This document shows positions 1-7,270 of a DNA stretch of 11,054 nucleotides, piece after piece (positions within the stretch are counted from its first letter, which is position 1; the number at the start of each line of letters is the position of its first letter). The position numbers were made by a program, and so were the translations under genes. This stretch comes from Acidimicrobiia bacterium (lineage in GTDB: Bacteria > Actinomycetota > Acidimicrobiia > Acidimicrobiales > AC-14), in NCBI GenBank assembly GCA_019243595.1, contig JAFAUA010000552.1, positions 1 through 11,054 on the forward strand, in the 5' to 3' direction. The notes under the pieces are model-generated. The model saw only the letters and a program-made list of their open reading frames with translations. It was not told the DNA's origin and did not search any database.

Positions 1-5
1 CCGGA

Positions 6-1304
6 TCACCCGAACACCCCCGTCAGCGAGCGGGCGACGCCCTTCAGGAAGCTGGCGAGGCCGCCGGTCTTGGCCGCGGGGGCCGGGTTGATGATGGCTG
101 CCTTCGCGCTGCCGCCACCCAAGAGCCGCAGGATGCTGTCGATGGGGTTGGGCGGGGCAGCCGTGGTCGACGTGGTGGTGGCCGGCGTGGTCGCCGCTCC
201 TGCAGCAGCGGGCAGCGGCGCAGGCGGTGCCGTTGTCGGGGGCGCAGCGGCGGTCGCGGGAGCCGCGGTCCGGGCCGCGGCTGTCCCGCCCGGCGAGCTC
301 GGTGTACAGGTGACGTCGATCGGCAGGCAGACGACCGGAAGCCCGAGTTCGGCCAGGTCGGTCCCGACGAGGGGGCTGATCTGGGTACGCAGGTCGATGC
401 GGTGTTGCTGCGGGGCGTATGCGTTGTGCAGCCCATTGACGAGGAGCGGGCCGGCCTCCAGCAGCTGGTTGACCGAACCGATGTTGACCTTCACGGCCTG
501 CAGCACGCGTGTGAGCTCGGTGAGGTCCTTGTCGAGGGCGGCCCGGTTCAGGCTCAACAGGTCGAAGGCGTCGGTGGAGACGCTGCCCAGGTTGTGCACC
601 GTGCTCTCGATCGCCTTGCGCTCCTCGGAGAGCAGGCTCGTGAGGTTGGCGAACGAGTCCATGATGTTGCCGAGCTGGACCTCGCGCGTGCTCAGCACGG
701 ACGTGAACTTGTCGAAGTTGTCGATGATGTCGCCGAGCTGCTGGTCCTTGTCGGCCAGCGTTCCCGCGAGCGTGCTCAGGTTGGCGACAGCGTCGTTGAA
801 CGTCTGGCCGTTGCCCTGCAGGTCATCCGCGGCGTTCTTCACGAGCCGACCCGTGGCGGACGGATCGAGGCTGTCGAGGAACTTCTTCAGGGCCCCGAGC
901 GCTTCGTCGGGTTCCACCGGCACCTCGGTGCGGTCCATGGGGATGACCTCACCGCTCTGAGCCTTCGCCTGGCCGTCGGTCCACACCGGGAACAGCTGCA
1001 CGTAGCGCTCGCCGATCAGCGACAGCGGGACGATCGTGGCGTGCACGTCGGCCGGCACGGGCACGCTGTTCTTGACGTGCATGTCGACGCGCACCTTGTC
1101 GCCGACGGCGGTGACCTTGGTAACCGTGCCCGCCGGCAGGCCGAGGACGCGGACCTCGGAGTCCTTGAACAACGCCACGGTCTTCGGGAACCAGGCGCTG
1201 AGCGAGTAGTTACCGCCACCTCCCCCACCGACGACCGAGCACGACGAAACGAGCAGCCCGGCGAGGGCTACCAACGCGACGGCGCGCAGCCTCAGGACGG
1301 GCAT
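6..1304 (-). CDS. MCE-family lipoprotein (fourth MCE subunit of the operon, LprK/MceE-like position)
   Basis: This 432-residue protein is a substrate-binding subunit of the Mce lipid-import machine, anchored by lipid rather than by a membrane helix. An N-terminal signal ends in a lipobox, VSSC, with the acceptor Cys at residue 22, followed by a run of six Gly. The MCE domain spans about residues 32-107 (VRVLGLPAGTVTKV near its start, SLIGERYVQLFP near its end). A long helical region follows with two 21-residue repeats at 185-205 and 206-226, then Cys326 and Cys333, a Thr/Ala/Pro-rich linker and a hydrophobic C-terminus. The ATG at 1304 was chosen because it precedes the signal peptide; reading further upstream only runs through the preceding mce gene in another frame. 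It overlaps that gene by 13 bp, so translation is probably coupled. Mycobacterial mce operons carry their lipoprotein fifth (MceE/LprK); here it is fourth. Family call is firm; the letter assignment is not. Confidence 0.93.
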   Translation of the reverse strand: MPVLRLRAVALVALAGLLVSSCSVVGGGGGGNYSLSAWFPKTVALFKDSEVRVLGLPAGTVTKVTAVGDKVRVDMHVKNSVPVPADVHATIVPLSLIGERYVQLFPVWTDGQAKAQSGEVIPMDRTEVPVEPDEALGALKKFLDSLDPSATGRLVKNAADDLQGNGQTFNDAVANLSTLAGTLADKDQQLGDIIDNFDKFTSVLSTREVQLGNIMDSFANLTSLLSEERKAIESTVHNLGSVSTDAFDLLSLNRAALDKDLTELTRVLQAVKVNIGSVNQLLEAGPLLVNGLHNAYAPQQHRIDLRTQISPLVGTDLAELGLPVVCLPIDVTCTPSSPGGTAAARTAAPATAAAPPTTAPPAPLPAAAGAATTPATTTSTTAAPPNPIDSILRLLGGGSAKAAIINPAPAAKTGGLASFLKGVARSLTGVFG

Positions 1305-2317
1305 TGCACCCCCGGGGGCTTGATCACACCGCACAGGACGCCGGGGATGTCGGGACCGATGGAACGCACGTAGATGTCGGCCCACGGGCCATGGGTCGTC
1401 GCCTTGGCCAGCCCCAGACTGCCGGGCCCGAGCCACGACAGAGCAGCGTCGACGTGCGCCTCGTTCTTGCTGACGATGTCGAGGGTGGGGTGCAGGGTGG
1501 CGAGGATCGAGTTCAGCAGGCCCTTGTTGGCCGAGAGCAGCACCGACAGCTGTCCCGTGAGCTGGTCGGTCGACTGCAGACCGGACGCGATGTCGTTGCG
1601 CCGCTGCTCGACGAGATTCAGGATCCCCTGGCTCTGGTCGATGAGACTCACCAGCGTCTGGTCCTTCTCGGCCAGCACGCCGGACAGCTGGTCGAAGCGG
1701 TCGAGCAGCTGGCGCAGCTGCGCCTCGCGGTCGTTGACGGCGCTCGACACCTGGTTGACGCCGGTGAGGAGCTGAGCGAGCTGGTCGTGCTCCCCGCCCG
1801 TGACGTCGGCCAGCTGGGTGATGAACTGGTTGAGCTTGGCGGTGTCGGTGGCCTCGACCGAACGGGTGCTCACCTTCACGAGGTCGAAGATGTCGTACGG
1901 CGTCTTCGTGCGGTCGTTGGAGATCGTGCGCGCCGCCTCGGGCTCGTCCTCCAGATACGGCTTGACGACCGGGCCCGACAGGCGCACGTACCGGGTGCCG
2001 AGGAGAGTCTCGAGGGCGACCTCGGCGTGGGTGTCCGACCCAAGGTGCACGCCGTGGTTGACGTGCATCGTGATGATGACCCTGCCGCGACTGCGGTCGG
2101 CCTGGATGCCCGTCACCCGGCCGCACTTGATCCCGGCCACACGCACGTCGGTGCCCGACGTGATGCCGGCGGCGTCGCTGAACTCGGCCTTCACCGTGTA
2201 GGTCTTCTCGAGCAGGTGGAGGATGCCGACTGCGAAGGCGACGCCGACGAGCGCGCCGAGGATCAGCACGGTGGTGATCCCGATCAGGTACGGGTTGCGC
2301 TCCCGGAAGGCCGTCAT
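1292..2317 (-). CDS. MCE-family protein (third MCE subunit)
   Basis: This 341-residue protein is an MCE subunit held in the inner membrane by one N-terminal helix (about residues 10-33), with the rest outside. The MCE domain follows at about 38-115 (DVRVAGIKCGRVTGI; LLGTRYVRLSGP). A helical domain then contains two 21-residue repeats at 196-216 and 217-237 that share a DxxQL pattern with neighbouring subunits. It ends soon after a Cys pair, Cys329 and Cys339, and lacks the long Pro/Ala tail of the other three subunits. The ATG at 2317 overlaps the stop of the upstream mce gene as ATGA, which fixes the start and implies translational coupling; longer in-frame readings only cover the upstream gene. 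Its 3' end overlaps the lipoprotein gene by 13 bp. It should form one strand of the MCE ring and tunnel. Position suggests MceC or MceD, but sequence alone does not settle which. Confidence 0.93.
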   Translation of the reverse strand: MTAFRERNPYLIGITTVLILGALVGVAFAVGILHLLEKTYTVKAEFSDAAGITSGTDVRVAGIKCGRVTGIQADRSRGRVIITMHVNHGVHLGSDTHAEVALETLLGTRYVRLSGPVVKPYLEDEPEAARTISNDRTKTPYDIFDLVKVSTRSVEATDTAKLNQFITQLADVTGGEHDQLAQLLTGVNQVSSAVNDREAQLRQLLDRFDQLSGVLAEKDQTLVSLIDQSQGILNLVEQRRNDIASGLQSTDQLTGQLSVLLSANKGLLNSILATLHPTLDIVSKNEAHVDAALSWLGPGSLGLAKATTHGPWADIYVRSIGPDIPGVLCGVIKPPGVQCPS

Positions 2318-3450
2318 GAACCCAGCCCCTGGGACAGGATCTGGTTGAGGGCCTGGGTGCCTTGGGTCTGCCTGCCGGCCTGCGAGGGAGTGCTCGCTGT
2401 CCCCGCCGACGCGGCCCCCGGCGCCGCCGGCCCACTGCTCTGCAGCGACGACAGGCCGGTGATGCACGGGTCGTTCACGGGGACGACCGGTCCGGTCGGG
2501 CCGTTGAGCAGGGCGCCACAGGGAATCACCTGGTTCAGCCACTCGCCGTAACGGCTGGCGTTGAACAGTGTCTTGGCCGCCGTGTCGAGGCCGCCGAGGA
2601 TGGAGTCGACGACCGGCAGCTTCACGCGCACCTCGTCGGTGATCGTGTTGAGGTTGGCGATGATGTGGTCGATCTGGGTCTGGTTGTTGGCGAGCAGCGA
2701 GCCGAAGTTGTCGGAGAAGTCGCCGAGCTCGGTGACGGCGGTGTTGAGCACGCCTGTGTTCTGGGAGAACGTCTGGGCGATCTCCACCAGGTTGTCGAGC
2801 ACCTGGCGGATCTGGGCGTCGCGGTCGTTGATGGCGCCCGCCACCGTGTTGACGTTGTCGATCAGGCGCCCGATCTCCTGGTCACGGGAGCCGAGCGACT
2901 GGGCCACGACGGCCAGGTCGTCGATCGACTGGCGGATCTTGTCGGTGTTGCCGTCGAGAGCCTGCACGATGGCGTCGAGAAAGGTGTTGACCTGGTGCGG
3001 GTCGATGGCCTGGACGATTGGACCGAGCCGATTGAACAGCTCGCCGACGTCGACGACCGACCGCGTCTTGGCGACGGTGTCGCCGCCCTTCAGCACCGTC
3101 GAGGCCGTGCCGGGATACAGGTAGATGTAGCGCTGGCCGATCAGGTTGCGCCACCGGATGGCGGCTTCCGAATCCGACGGCACCTTGACCGAGTCCTTCA
3201 CGGCGAAGGTGACCTTGGCCTTGCCCTGGTCGATCTTCACGGAGTCGACCTTGCCGACGACGACCCCCGCCACCTTCACGTTGTCGTCACGCAGCAGCCC
3301 GGTGGCATCGTCGAACGAGGCCGACAGCTTGTAGGTGTGCTCGAACAGGTGGATGTTGCCGATGGTGAATGCCAGGTACCCGGTGAACACGGCGCAGACG
3401 GCAAAGAAGGCGACCAGCTTGATGACCGTGTACAGCATCTGCCTTCTCAC
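2314..3450 (-). CDS. MCE-family protein (second MCE subunit)
   Basis: This 378-residue protein is an MCE subunit. A membrane anchor lies at about residues 8-30, the MCE domain at about 37-115 (VKVAGVVVGKVDSV; NLIGQRYIYLYPG), and a helical domain carries two 21-residue repeats at 188-208 and 209-229. Cys311 and Cys329 follow, then a Ser/Ala/Pro/Gln-rich tail ending ALNQILSQGLGS. The GTG at 3450 is preferred: it overlaps the upstream stop as GTGA, and a G-run lies 9 nt upstream of it. The ATG at 3438 (giving MLYTVIKL, four residues shorter) is the alternative, but its AGAAGG motif is only 3 nt from the codon. The 3' end overlaps the next gene by 4 bp. Role by family: part of the heteromeric tunnel that moves lipid from the outer envelope to the YrbE permeases. 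MceB-like by gene order only. Confidence 0.93.
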   Translation of the reverse strand: MRRQMLYTVIKLVAFFAVCAVFTGYLAFTIGNIHLFEHTYKLSASFDDATGLLRDDNVKVAGVVVGKVDSVKIDQGKAKVTFAVKDSVKVPSDSEAAIRWRNLIGQRYIYLYPGTASTVLKGGDTVAKTRSVVDVGELFNRLGPIVQAIDPHQVNTFLDAIVQALDGNTDKIRQSIDDLAVVAQSLGSRDQEIGRLIDNVNTVAGAINDRDAQIRQVLDNLVEIAQTFSQNTGVLNTAVTELGDFSDNFGSLLANNQTQIDHIIANLNTITDEVRVKLPVVDSILGGLDTAAKTLFNASRYGEWLNQVIPCGALLNGPTGPVVPVNDPCITGLSSLQSSGPAAPGAASAGTASTPSQAGRQTQGTQALNQILSQGLGS

Positions 3451-4631
3451 CGGAGCAGACCCCCGAGGAGCTGGGTGACGGCCTGCACGCCGGTCGTCGG
3501 CACCGGCAGCGTCACCGGCGGCAGCGACAACCCGGGATTCGGCACCGCAGACTTCGGCGGTGCCGCGGCCGGGGCGGCGGCAGCGCTGGAGGCGCCCGGG
3601 AGCCCCAGGGCCGCGCACGGCAGCGGCGGGTGCTCGGCGTCGTGACCGCCGCCGCACAGCGGGCCGCCGCCGACGATGAACTTGACCGTCGCCAGCGTGG
3701 TGCCCGGACTCGAGGGGTCAGGCGTCGTACCGGCCGCCTCGGCGAGCACCTGGAAGAACTGCCGCAGGCCGTTGACAACCGCCGGGAGCTGGTTGCGCTG
3801 GTCGTACAGCAGCTGCAGCGTCTTTCCGCCCTCGGTCGCCGACTTGTTGAGGAAGCCCCGGTTGGCCTCGAGGACGTCGGCGGCGTCCGACGACAGGCGA
3901 GTCAGCTGGTCGAGCACCGCGGTGAGGTTGGGCGCCTGGGCGTTGAGGTCGGGCAGGGCGACATTGAGGTCCTGGGCGCCGGCGATCAGGTTGGGCGCGC
4001 TGTTGGCCAGTGAGTTCGACAGCTTCGACAGATCGTCGAGGAACTGGCGCGTGTCGGCGTCGTGCTTGACGTTGATGTCCGAGACCTGCTGGAAGTTGCC
4101 GATCTCACGGTTGATCTCCGGGCCCATGTCCTGGCCGGCGCGGGCCAGCGTGTCGAGCAGGGTGGTGATGTCCTCGGGGCGGATGGCCTGGAGGATCGGA
4201 TAAGCGTCGGTCAGCACCCGCTCCAGCTCGAAGCCGCCCGTCGTCTCCTTGATGAAGCCGTTGTTCTTGAGGAACGGCCCGCTGGCTTCGTCGGGGCCCG
4301 GGTCGATGTCGACGAACTTCTCACCGAACAGCGTCTTGGGGCGGATCGTCGCCGAAGACTTCACGGGGACCTTCTCGCCATCGTGCAGGGCCATGTTCAC
4401 CTGGGCCTCGCCGTTTACGAGGTGCACGGTGGTGACCTGGCCCACGTTGATGCCGTGGATCTTGACGTCCGACCCGTTCGCCAGGCCCTGGCCGGCGGCG
4501 CTGAACTTGGCGTGGAGATACATCTTCGGCGACAGCTTCCCCGCGCCGAGGTAGACGCCGAACACCGTCAGGCTGGCGAACAATGTGACGGCGATCAGCC
4601 CCGTCATGATCCGAACGGCTCGCTCGGACAC
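3447..4631 (-). CDS. MCE-family protein (first MCE subunit, MceA-like position)
   Basis: This 394-residue protein is the first MCE subunit after the permeases. It has an N-terminal membrane anchor (about 9-30), an MCE domain (about 36-112; DVKIHGINVGQVTTV; TLFGEKFVDIDPGP), and a helical domain with 21-residue periodicity at about 190-252 (a SAPNL block and a QAPNL block one period apart). Cys326 and Cys339 flank a Gly/His/Pro stretch, and a Pro/Ala-rich tail ends VTQLLGGLLR. The start is GTG at 4631, supported by GGGGGAG 8 nt upstream at 4640-4646; an internal ATG at 4607 would cut into the N-terminus before the membrane helix. The gap to the upstream permease gene is 18 bp, and the 3' end overlaps the next mce gene by 4 bp. 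Known Mce systems place one copy of each distinct MCE protein in a heterohexamer; this would be its A-type member. Confidence 0.93.
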   Translation of the reverse strand: MSERAVRIMTGLIAVTLFASLTVFGVYLGAGKLSPKMYLHAKFSAAGQGLANGSDVKIHGINVGQVTTVHLVNGEAQVNMALHDGEKVPVKSSATIRPKTLFGEKFVDIDPGPDEASGPFLKNNGFIKETTGGFELERVLTDAYPILQAIRPEDITTLLDTLARAGQDMGPEINREIGNFQQVSDINVKHDADTRQFLDDLSKLSNSLANSAPNLIAGAQDLNVALPDLNAQAPNLTAVLDQLTRLSSDAADVLEANRGFLNKSATEGGKTLQLLYDQRNQLPAVVNGLRQFFQVLAEAAGTTPDPSSPGTTLATVKFIVGGGPLCGGGHDAEHPPLPCAALGLPGASSAAAAPAAAPPKSAVPNPGLSLPPVTLPVPTTGVQAVTQLLGGLLR

Positions 4632-4639
4632 CCCTACTT

Positions 4640-4646
4640 CTCCCCC
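4640..4646 (-). promoter_or_regulatory. Ribosome binding site of the first mce gene
   Basis: The minus-strand motif GGGGGAG ends 8 nt before the GTG at 4631. It decides the GTG start over the internal ATG at 4607 and lies inside the 18-bp gap after the permease stop codon. Confidence 0.6.
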
Positions 4647-4649
4647 GCT

Positions 4650-5492
4650 CTACCCGGCGACTCGAACCGTATTACCGCCGCCCCAAAAGACGAGCGAGAG
4701 GATCAGGTTGAGGATGACGACGGCGACGATGCTGAGGCGGATGGCCCTCCCGACGGCGACACCCACGCCCTCGGGGCCGCCCGAGGCGTAGAAGCCGTAG
4801 TAGCAGTGGATCAGGGTGACGGCCACGGCGAACACGCACGCTTTGGCCAGGCTGTACATGACGTCGATGAACGGCAGGTACAGGTGGAAGTAGTGGTTGT
4901 AGACGCCCTTCGACAGCCCGAAGAACTTCGTGGTGATGAGGTAGGTGGCGCCGTAGCTGGCGTACAGGGCGATCAGGTACAGGGGGATGATCGCCAGTAG
5001 GGCGGCGACCACTCTGGTGCACACCAGGTAGACGAAGGTCGGCACCGACATGACCTCGAGGGCGTCGATCTCGTCGGAGATACGCATGGCGCCCAGCTCC
5101 GCCGTGAACCCGGCGCCGACCTGGGCGGCAAAGGCCACGCCCGCGATGAGAGGTGTGACCTCGCGCGTGTTCGCCCACGACGCCACCAGCCCGGTGAACG
5201 ACTGGGCGCCGATCTGCTGCAGGCCCTTGAAGCCCTGCAGACCGACCTCGGTGCCGACGAAGAACGACATCGAGAAGATGACGAAGATCATCCCGCCGCC
5301 GACGATCAGGGCGCCGGCGCCGATGGTGATGTCGCTCATCAGGCCGAACACGACGCTCAGGCGCTTGGGTCGCAGGGCGGCGGGCACCTGGGCGAGGACG
5401 CGGCCGGCGAACCCCAGCTGGCGCCCCATCTCCTCGAGGGCATTGCCGACGGCCTCGACGGGCTTGCGGATGACGGTCGACGGAGAGGCCAT
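4650..5492 (-). CDS. YrbE/MlaE-family ABC permease (second, YrbEB-like)
   Basis: This 280-residue integral membrane protein is one of the two permeases of the Mce transporter. A cytoplasmic N-terminal stretch with an amphipathic segment (about 1-45) precedes several hydrophobic segments (about 52-78, 112-128, 155-180, 212-235, 250-270). The MlaE-family core VGAGFTAELGAMRISDEIDA at 125-144, followed by LEVMSVP, is a cytoplasmic loop likely to contact the ATPase (family knowledge). SGGPEGVGVAVGRA at 237-250 matches the second conserved loop. The ATG at 5492 follows the upstream permease stop by 7 bp with no strong ribosome site, so translation is probably coupled. The pair of different YrbE proteins argues for a heterodimeric core, unlike the MlaE homodimer of Gram-negative bacteria. 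The A/B naming rests on order. Confidence 0.94.
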   Translation of the reverse strand: MASPSTVIRKPVEAVGNALEEMGRQLGFAGRVLAQVPAALRPKRLSVVFGLMSDITIGAGALIVGGGMIFVIFSMSFFVGTEVGLQGFKGLQQIGAQSFTGLVASWANTREVTPLIAGVAFAAQVGAGFTAELGAMRISDEIDALEVMSVPTFVYLVCTRVVAALLAIIPLYLIALYASYGATYLITTKFFGLSKGVYNHYFHLYLPFIDVMYSLAKACVFAVAVTLIHCYYGFYASGGPEGVGVAVGRAIRLSIVAVVILNLILSLVFWGGGNTVRVAG

Positions 5493-5499
5493 CAGCTGA

Positions 5500-6282
5500 T
5501 CAGAACTTCTGGGGAACGAGGGCGAAGTACAGCGACGTCATGATGAAGTTCACGAAGAAGATGAAGATGAACGTGATCACGACGCCCTGGTTGACGGCGT
5601 CGCCCACACCCTTCGGCCCGCCCTTGCAGTAGAGGCCCTTGTAGCAGGAGACCATGGCTGCGATGAAGCCGAACACCCACGCCTTCGCCAGCGACTGCCA
5701 CAGGTCGGGCAGCTGGACGAGCTGGGTGAACCCGGAGAAGTAGGCGCCGGCAGTGACGTGCTGGACGAGCACGTTGAACACGTAGCCCCCAGCCAGGCCG
5801 GCCACGCTCACGAGCGAGACGAGGAACAGGCCGACCGTGCTGGCGGCCAAAAGCCGGGGCGTGACCAGACGGCCGATCGGGTTGACCGCCATCACCTCCA
5901 TCGCCGCGATCTCGTCACGGATCTTGCGGGACCCGATGTCGGCGGTCATGGCCGACCCGCCTGCACCGGCGATCAACAGAGCGGTGGCAACCGGCGCCGC
6001 CTCGCGGACGATCGCCAGCACCATCGCCGCTCCGGTGGCCGACTCGGCACCGAGCTGCTTGGAGAACGACCCCACGTGCAGGGCGATCACCGCCCCGAAC
6101 GGGATCGAGATCAGCATGACGGGGATCGCCGTCACCTTGGCGATGAACCAGCACTGGCGCAGGTACTCCTGCCACCAGACGCGGATCTTGGGGATGTCGC
6201 GGATGCCGTCGAGGGTGACGGCGAACATGTTTCCGGTTTCGCGGACGACGAAGGCGGGCTTCGCCGTAAGCGCGTTCGCCAT
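5500..6282 (-). CDS. YrbE/MlaE-family ABC permease (first, YrbEA-like)
   Basis: This 260-residue permease is the first of two in the Mce operon. Hydrophobic segments lie at about 48-70, 83-108, 144-175, 198-215 and 232-256. The MlaE signature runs from AGAGGSAMTADIG at 105 through IRDEIAAMEVMAVNP at 121-135, and KGGPKGVGDAVNQGVV at 220-235 is the second conserved loop. The ATG at 6282 shares one base with the TAA of the ATPase gene (TAATG), with GAGGTGA about 11 nt upstream, so translation is tightly coupled to the ATPase. It should pair with the downstream permease to form the transmembrane core that receives lipid from the MCE tunnel. The paralogue downstream is clearly divergent rather than a recent duplicate. 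Confidence 0.94.
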   Translation of the reverse strand: MANALTAKPAFVVRETGNMFAVTLDGIRDIPKIRVWWQEYLRQCWFIAKVTAIPVMLISIPFGAVIALHVGSFSKQLGAESATGAAMVLAIVREAAPVATALLIAGAGGSAMTADIGSRKIRDEIAAMEVMAVNPIGRLVTPRLLAASTVGLFLVSLVSVAGLAGGYVFNVLVQHVTAGAYFSGFTQLVQLPDLWQSLAKAWVFGFIAAMVSCYKGLYCKGGPKGVGDAVNQGVVITFIFIFFVNFIMTSLYFALVPQKF

Positions 6283-7217
6283 TAGACGGTCATCACCTCA
6301 GGAGCATCCCCCAGTCGCTCCTCCTCCTGCTGCTCGAGCTCCTGCTCTATCCCGGTCTCGTCGTCGTCGCTCATCTCGTCCATGCCAATGGGCCCCTTGG
6401 CCCGGCCGGCGAGGAACTGGCGGATGATCTTGTTGTCGGTGCTCATCATCTCGTCCTTGCTGGCGAACTTCACCAGCCCGGACCGGAACAGCACACCCAT
6501 GTACTGGGAGGTCCGCATGGTGGACGGGATGTTGTGGGTGATGATGAAGAAGGTGGCCCCCGTCTCCTCCTGGGTCTTGACCACCAACTCGTCGAGGTAG
6601 GCGACGCGGACGGGGTCGAGGCCGGAGTCGGGCTCGTCGAACAGGACGATCTCCGGTTCGAGCACGAGCGCACGGGCCAGGCCAGCCCTCTTCTTCATCC
6701 CACCGGAGACCTCACCAGGGAACTTCTTGAGGTGGTCCAGGAGGCCGACGAGACCGGACTTGTCCATCACGATCTCGCGCACCTCCTTCTCGCTCTTATG
6801 GGTGTGCTCGCGCAGAGGGAAGGCGATGTTGTCGTACAGATTGAGCGAACCGAACAGGGCGCCGTCCTGGAACAGGACGCCGAACTTGCGCCGGATCCGG
6901 TAGAGGTCCTTCTCCTTCATCCCGACGATGTTCTCGCCGTCGACCCAGATCTCGCCCGCTTCGGGGCGCAGCAGGCCGATGATGTTCTTGAGCAGGACCG
7001 ACTTGCCGGTGCCCGACGGGCCGAGGATGGCCGTGATCTTGCCCTTCGGAACGTCGAAGGTGATGTCCTGGAGGACCGTGTGGGACCCGAAGGACTTGGT
7101 CACGCCGCGCAAGGAGATGATCGGCTCGATCTCGTCGTCTAACGGCTTGTGCCCGTTGCCCTCCGAGCTCCCCCTTGTACCCCTCCGAGCCGGACGCCTG
7201 CGTCCGTCTTCAGCCAC
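6282..7217 (-). CDS. MlaF/MceG (Mkl)-type ABC transporter ATP-binding protein
   Basis: This 311-residue ATPase powers the Mce transporter. All ABC motifs are visible: Walker A GPSGTGKS at 66-73, Q-loop Gln117, signature VSGGM at 170-174, Walker B IVLFDE at 190-195, D-loop SGLD at 198-201 and H-loop His228. The FPGEVSGGMKKR form of the signature region is typical of MlaF/MceG proteins. A C-terminal extension (about 245-311) ends in a Glu/Gln-rich stretch, recalling the C-terminal extension of mycobacterial MceG. The start is taken as GTG at 7217, with AAGGGGG 8 nt upstream. The frame stays open further upstream, and an ATG at 7271 would add 18 residues, but it has no ribosome site and lies at the base of a hairpin. 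The upstream stretch also has non-coding-like third positions. Residues 1-26 are Arg-rich and weakly constrained. In mycobacteria this gene is usually unlinked; here it leads the operon. Confidence 0.93.
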   Translation of the reverse strand: MAEDGRRRPARRGTRGSSEGNGHKPLDDEIEPIISLRGVTKSFGSHTVLQDITFDVPKGKITAILGPSGTGKSVLLKNIIGLLRPEAGEIWVDGENIVGMKEKDLYRIRRKFGVLFQDGALFGSLNLYDNIAFPLREHTHKSEKEVREIVMDKSGLVGLLDHLKKFPGEVSGGMKKRAGLARALVLEPEIVLFDEPDSGLDPVRVAYLDELVVKTQEETGATFFIITHNIPSTMRTSQYMGVLFRSGLVKFASKDEMMSTDNKIIRQFLAGRAKGPIGMDEMSDDDETGIEQELEQQEEERLGDAPEVMTV

Positions 7218-7225
7218 CGGCGCTG

Positions 7226-7235
7226 CCCCCTTTTT
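7226..7235 (-). promoter_or_regulatory. Ribosome binding site of the Mce ATPase gene
   Basis: The minus-strand AAAAAGGGGG ends 8 nt before the GTG at 7217. No comparable motif precedes the ATG at 7271, so this site decides the start. A small GGC-AGC-GCC fold lies between it and the start codon. Confidence 0.6.
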
Positions 7236-7248
7236 GACGTCGCCACTC

Positions 7249-7270
7249 TGGGTACACGGAAGCGTACCCA
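7249..7270 (-). promoter_or_regulatory. 9-bp hairpin in the mce leader just upstream of the ATPase ribosome site
   Basis: The arms TGGGTACGC and GTGTACCCA enclose a TTCC tetraloop; eight pairs are Watson-Crick and one is G-U. It ends 13 nt before the A/G-rich ribosome site. The alternative ATG at 7271 abuts and enters its first arm, which would hide that codon. Read on the plus strand, the same hairpin is followed by TTTGTTTG, but no plus-strand gene is visible for it to terminate. Confidence 0.5.

Noticed and set aside
402..3645. Long open frames on the plus strand opposite the mce genes, of 300-430 codons
   Set aside because: They mirror conserved MCE genes, have no recognisable domains or ribosome sites, and are His/Val/Arg/Asp-rich as expected of antisense frames in GC-rich DNA.
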